A stretch of DNA of 64,000 nucleotides, taken from assembly GCF_040054535.1 (NCBI RefSeq), contig NC_090796.1:6003001-6067000 (forward strand). The letters run 5' to 3'. Under the pieces are notes generated by a model. It searched no databases and had not been told where the DNA came from. It saw only the letters and a program-made list of their open reading frames with translations. The position numbers and the translations under genes were made by a program. The DNA comes from Antennarius striatus (Eukaryota; Chordata; Actinopteri; Lophiiformes; Antennariidae). Position 1 is the first letter of the stretch, and every line of letters begins with the position of its first letter. Below are positions 60,733-64,000 of the stretch, piece by piece.

Positions 60733-63700
60733 TTCCACACCCACTGCCGTTTGCAGGTAGTTGGCCTCTTCTCCACCACCTCCCAGAGGAACATGGTAGA
60801 TGTTAACTGGCATTGTTGGGGGGCTGAGCTGGGGGTGGTTTTTAATAGCTCATGATTACTCTAGAGAGGGGAGCCCATAATTACAGCCACAAATGATTTC
60901 ACGCCCCTCACCCCCGTGATGTGCTTTGAACCTAATCACAGGGAAGCACAGAAGGGTCGTAGCGCAGGAATTGGAGCCTCGACAAAGGAGGTTTCTCCTT
61001 TGTTTGCTGACAGGAAATTGAGAAAATGAAATGTCCCGTGTTCCACAGAGTAAATGTGCTGTGCCACTGAATAAAAAGAGTCCCTGCATGTGTGAGGATC
61101 TCTAACATGCTCATCATACTACCCTACATGCTCCTGTGAATACCAGGATTCTGAGTCTGAAGTTAAGTTTCTGTTATTTCTGCATGAATTTATATGCAAA
61201 CTTTGAGGTGAGAGACACAACATCATTGGAATAAGTGAACCAGCCCATCCAATCCAGGTGAATTTGTGACATCATGAGAACACAGATCTGACCTGACTTC
61301 ATACATATTCATTACATATTGACGAGATGCCTTCCTTTTATTAAAACCTATTATAAAGACCTTGTTTCTCCTTTTACCTTTTTATTCCATCGCCCTGTAT
61401 CACATGTTTTTCCAGCTTTTTCTCATTTTTTCCCTTAAACTTTCTCTCCTATCGTCCACTGACATCATCCTTTCATCTCTTCCCAAAAAGCTTGAAAAGC
61501 TTTATTTGTTTTTGCCTCACTTGTCTTGTGTCTTTTATCCATTATATGTAGAAAATGGGCTCAGAAACAAACAACATTTGGACACAATGGGATTCAGTGA
61601 GCTCGTAGTATTAGAAATAAAGATTTAAAATGATGTTGTTGTTTTTTTTAAAATTATGTCATAATCTTTAACATGTTTTCCAATGCTACAGTCTTGCACA
61701 TATTCCCATGCTTTGATATCATTACAATCGATCTGAGTTAGTATTCTGTCCACACATCTCTGCTGCCCAGCCCAGCTCATGCCAGCCAGACACACAAACA
61801 CAGACTAAACATCCTTAAAAGAGGTGCAGACAAACGTAGGAATGCTGTGGAGTGGATGGTGTGAACCGAACGTCTGCCCACATCAGACAGCCCTGAATAG
61901 AGATTGGCCAGGAACGCGTAAACTAGCTCTTTAGGAGTAAAACATTTAAAGGGAGATTCTCGTCTTTTCTATTTCATTGTCTGGCCTTGAAGTCTGAAAG
62001 ACAAATTTGGAGAACATCTAGCAGTGTCTGACACTCATTCAAAGCTCCAGCCTCACTTACATTTTTAAAGGTATTTAGGGTGGAAAAGAGAGCTCCGTTG
62101 CTGGATTGCTAATAAAGTAGTACAAGACTTAAAACAGGTGCATTCTGTCTTTACCCCTAAAACTTTAATTATCAGTTTTAGAAATTAAACTGTAATTTTC
62201 AATCAATGCATCCATCCATTATCCAGCCTTCCATCCATCCACATTTTTAATGGGTACAGCTGAGTACCTTTTCAACAACTCTGTAAAAAGAACTTCAATT
62301 GTCTTATTAATCACTGACTATTAGCCGTCTACCTCAGTTTTCTCTACAGTTTTCACTTTCTTTCTATGTTCTAGTGGTAATGCTGACTCAGCATGGGGCC
62401 ATTCAGGTCAATAATTTCTTCAAATTACTTGATAATCACACACAATTCTGTATGAACCCTATGGAGGTGAAGGAACACCAATGACTCAGAAAAGTCTATA
62501 AGCATGCAGGGCAGCACAACAGGAGGGGGTGAAATGTTTTGACTGACAAACAGAAAATCTATTGAACAAAAAGCAGCTTTTAGAGAACTAATAGAAGAAG
62601 AAAATCATCCAATTTATTTTCAAACTGGGGAGACCAGGAGGTTGTGAGAGATCATAAACTCAACCACAATCTAAACAGAAAGGTAAATTATTATTTCTGC
62701 TCAAAAATCAAATGCTTCATCTAATCTAGAGCAACCTGGTTTGTTTCAACCAAACCTAAGAAGCAGCTCCCACCGATATTCATATTTCCACTGATAAAGC
62801 TTTGGAGGTGCCTCTGCTGTCTCCTCCAGCAGGAGGACAAACAAGCTGGGAGTTTTCTGCTCTGGTCAGAGTGTGATCGCTGTGGCCGTTTGCTCTCCTC
62901 ACCACAAACTGACCATCAGTCAAAGGATAGACCCTAACCCCCTTTGCTACCCCTCCCTTGCTCCTCCTCATCCTCACTTTGTGCACATATTCCACTCCCA
63001 GCTCAGACATTCCTCATCCCTCACATCTACATTCTCCACCCATTGGCTGCAAATGTTCTGTCTGCATCTTCCCTCCATTTAATTTGTCTTTCTTCATTTC
63101 GTCTTCTTTCTCTTTCCCACTTATTTCTGCCAGAGCTGTCTGCAGCCGTGCATAATTAGCTGGACCGAGGTGTCGGTTCGAGGGTCGGTCTGGCTCCAGC
63201 TCAACCCAGCTCATTACAGAGAATACGTCTGTCCTGCCTCCTCCTCTTCCTCTTGTTATTCACTGTTTCTATAGGAGAGTATCTGCATTCAGACTGTGAA
63301 TAGAAACAACCAGGAGTCGCTGGGATCAAACACTGACGTTTGCTATGAGACTGTGTCAACTAAACATCTACATATGACCCAGATGTTCAGCATTGTGAGG
63401 AAGATCATGCATGCATATACGTACATAAACATCAGCCAAGCTGTGGGACGGCTTCGCTGCTAGCTAGCCTGATGGATAATGAGTTACAAGAATTGAAATG
63501 GAGCAAACATAATCGCTTGATGTCAAACAAATCCCTGTTACGATATGGAGGAAGAGTCCAAAAATTGTATTTGGATGATTTTAGTTAGTTGCATCTCATC
63601 ACTCACCATGTCCATCTCATGCAGAAACTCTTCCTACTTAGAGAAGCTTGCACCTCGCATGATGATCAGTTATTTATGAACACAAGGGAACCTTCACACA

Positions 63701-64000
63701 AAGCACAGGTCAGGTCTAACATTAACAGAGATTATTCTGTTGTAGCTCCATTTCTGAGTGTAAACCTTTAAACAACTTCACAAGAAACCTCATTTAAAAT
63801 ATAGTAACAATTATTTGTATCTATATAGTTGTATATTAATGATATTAGTCACATAGGTGCAGTGCTACATTATGGAACAAGGTCCTGTTCACTCCTGAGA
63901 AAACTACTCATGAAATAAAAAAAAATTCACCACTTTTAAGAACATTTTCAATCTTAACACTATCTGCTCATGTTATAATAATTTTTATTGCAACTGTTCA

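Overview
The window is nuclear DNA from a ray-finned fish, most likely a percomorph. The evidence is six vertebrate genes with GT-AG introns and fish-like protein sequences, very abundant (CA)n and (TAGA)n microsatellites, and teleost-type interspersed repeats. There is no prokaryotic, viral or organellar gene structure. All six genes lie on the + strand: dmc1, a gspt1-type eRF3, rsl1d1, a pirt-like gene, tmem238l and rhbdf1 (iRhom1). I joined exons by hand using splice signals and reading frame. The reconstructed proteins are about 342, 584, 353, 103, 164 and 902 residues.

Layout. 1-602: dmc1 upstream region. 603-5182: dmc1 (13 coding exons), with a Tigger-type DNA transposon carrying a nested SINE in the penultimate intron. 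5183-5729: a short intergenic gap holding a 38-bp tandem repeat in which every unit contains a CTCF-like core. 5730-13046: gspt1 (14 coding exons), with several repeats in intron 2. 14230-17377: rsl1d1 (9 exons). 18038-18349 and 18614-19108: pirt-like and tmem238l, each with one coding exon. 19109-22850: intergenic, with an LINE 3' remnant. 22851-23191: CpG-rich probable first (non-coding) exon and promoter of rhbdf1. 23192-38935: a long intron with only repeats. 38936-49863: rhbdf1 coding exons, with an intron-containing tRNA-Ile(UAU) gene antisense in one intron. 49864-64000: the 3' UTR, then about 13 kb without a recognisable gene, containing microsatellites, a perfect hairpin and stretches of unique sequence that could be regulatory.

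The genes do not form one pathway. dmc1 is a meiotic recombinase, gspt1 is the GTPase of translation termination, and rsl1d1 is a nucleolar ribosome-biogenesis protein. Pirt-like and tmem238l encode small two-pass membrane proteins, and rhbdf1 is a catalytically dead rhomboid that controls trafficking of ADAM17 and EGF-family ligands. From general knowledge of human gene order, gspt1-rsl1d1 and pirt-tmem238l are each conserved neighbour pairs, while the overall order mixes human chromosome 22, 16 and 17 material. The most interesting features are the tandem CTCF-like array between a germline gene and a housekeeping gene, an rhbdf1 exon bracketed by complementary (GT)n and (CA)n tracts, a phase-matched candidate cassette exon in rhbdf1, and the antisense tRNA-Ile(UAU).
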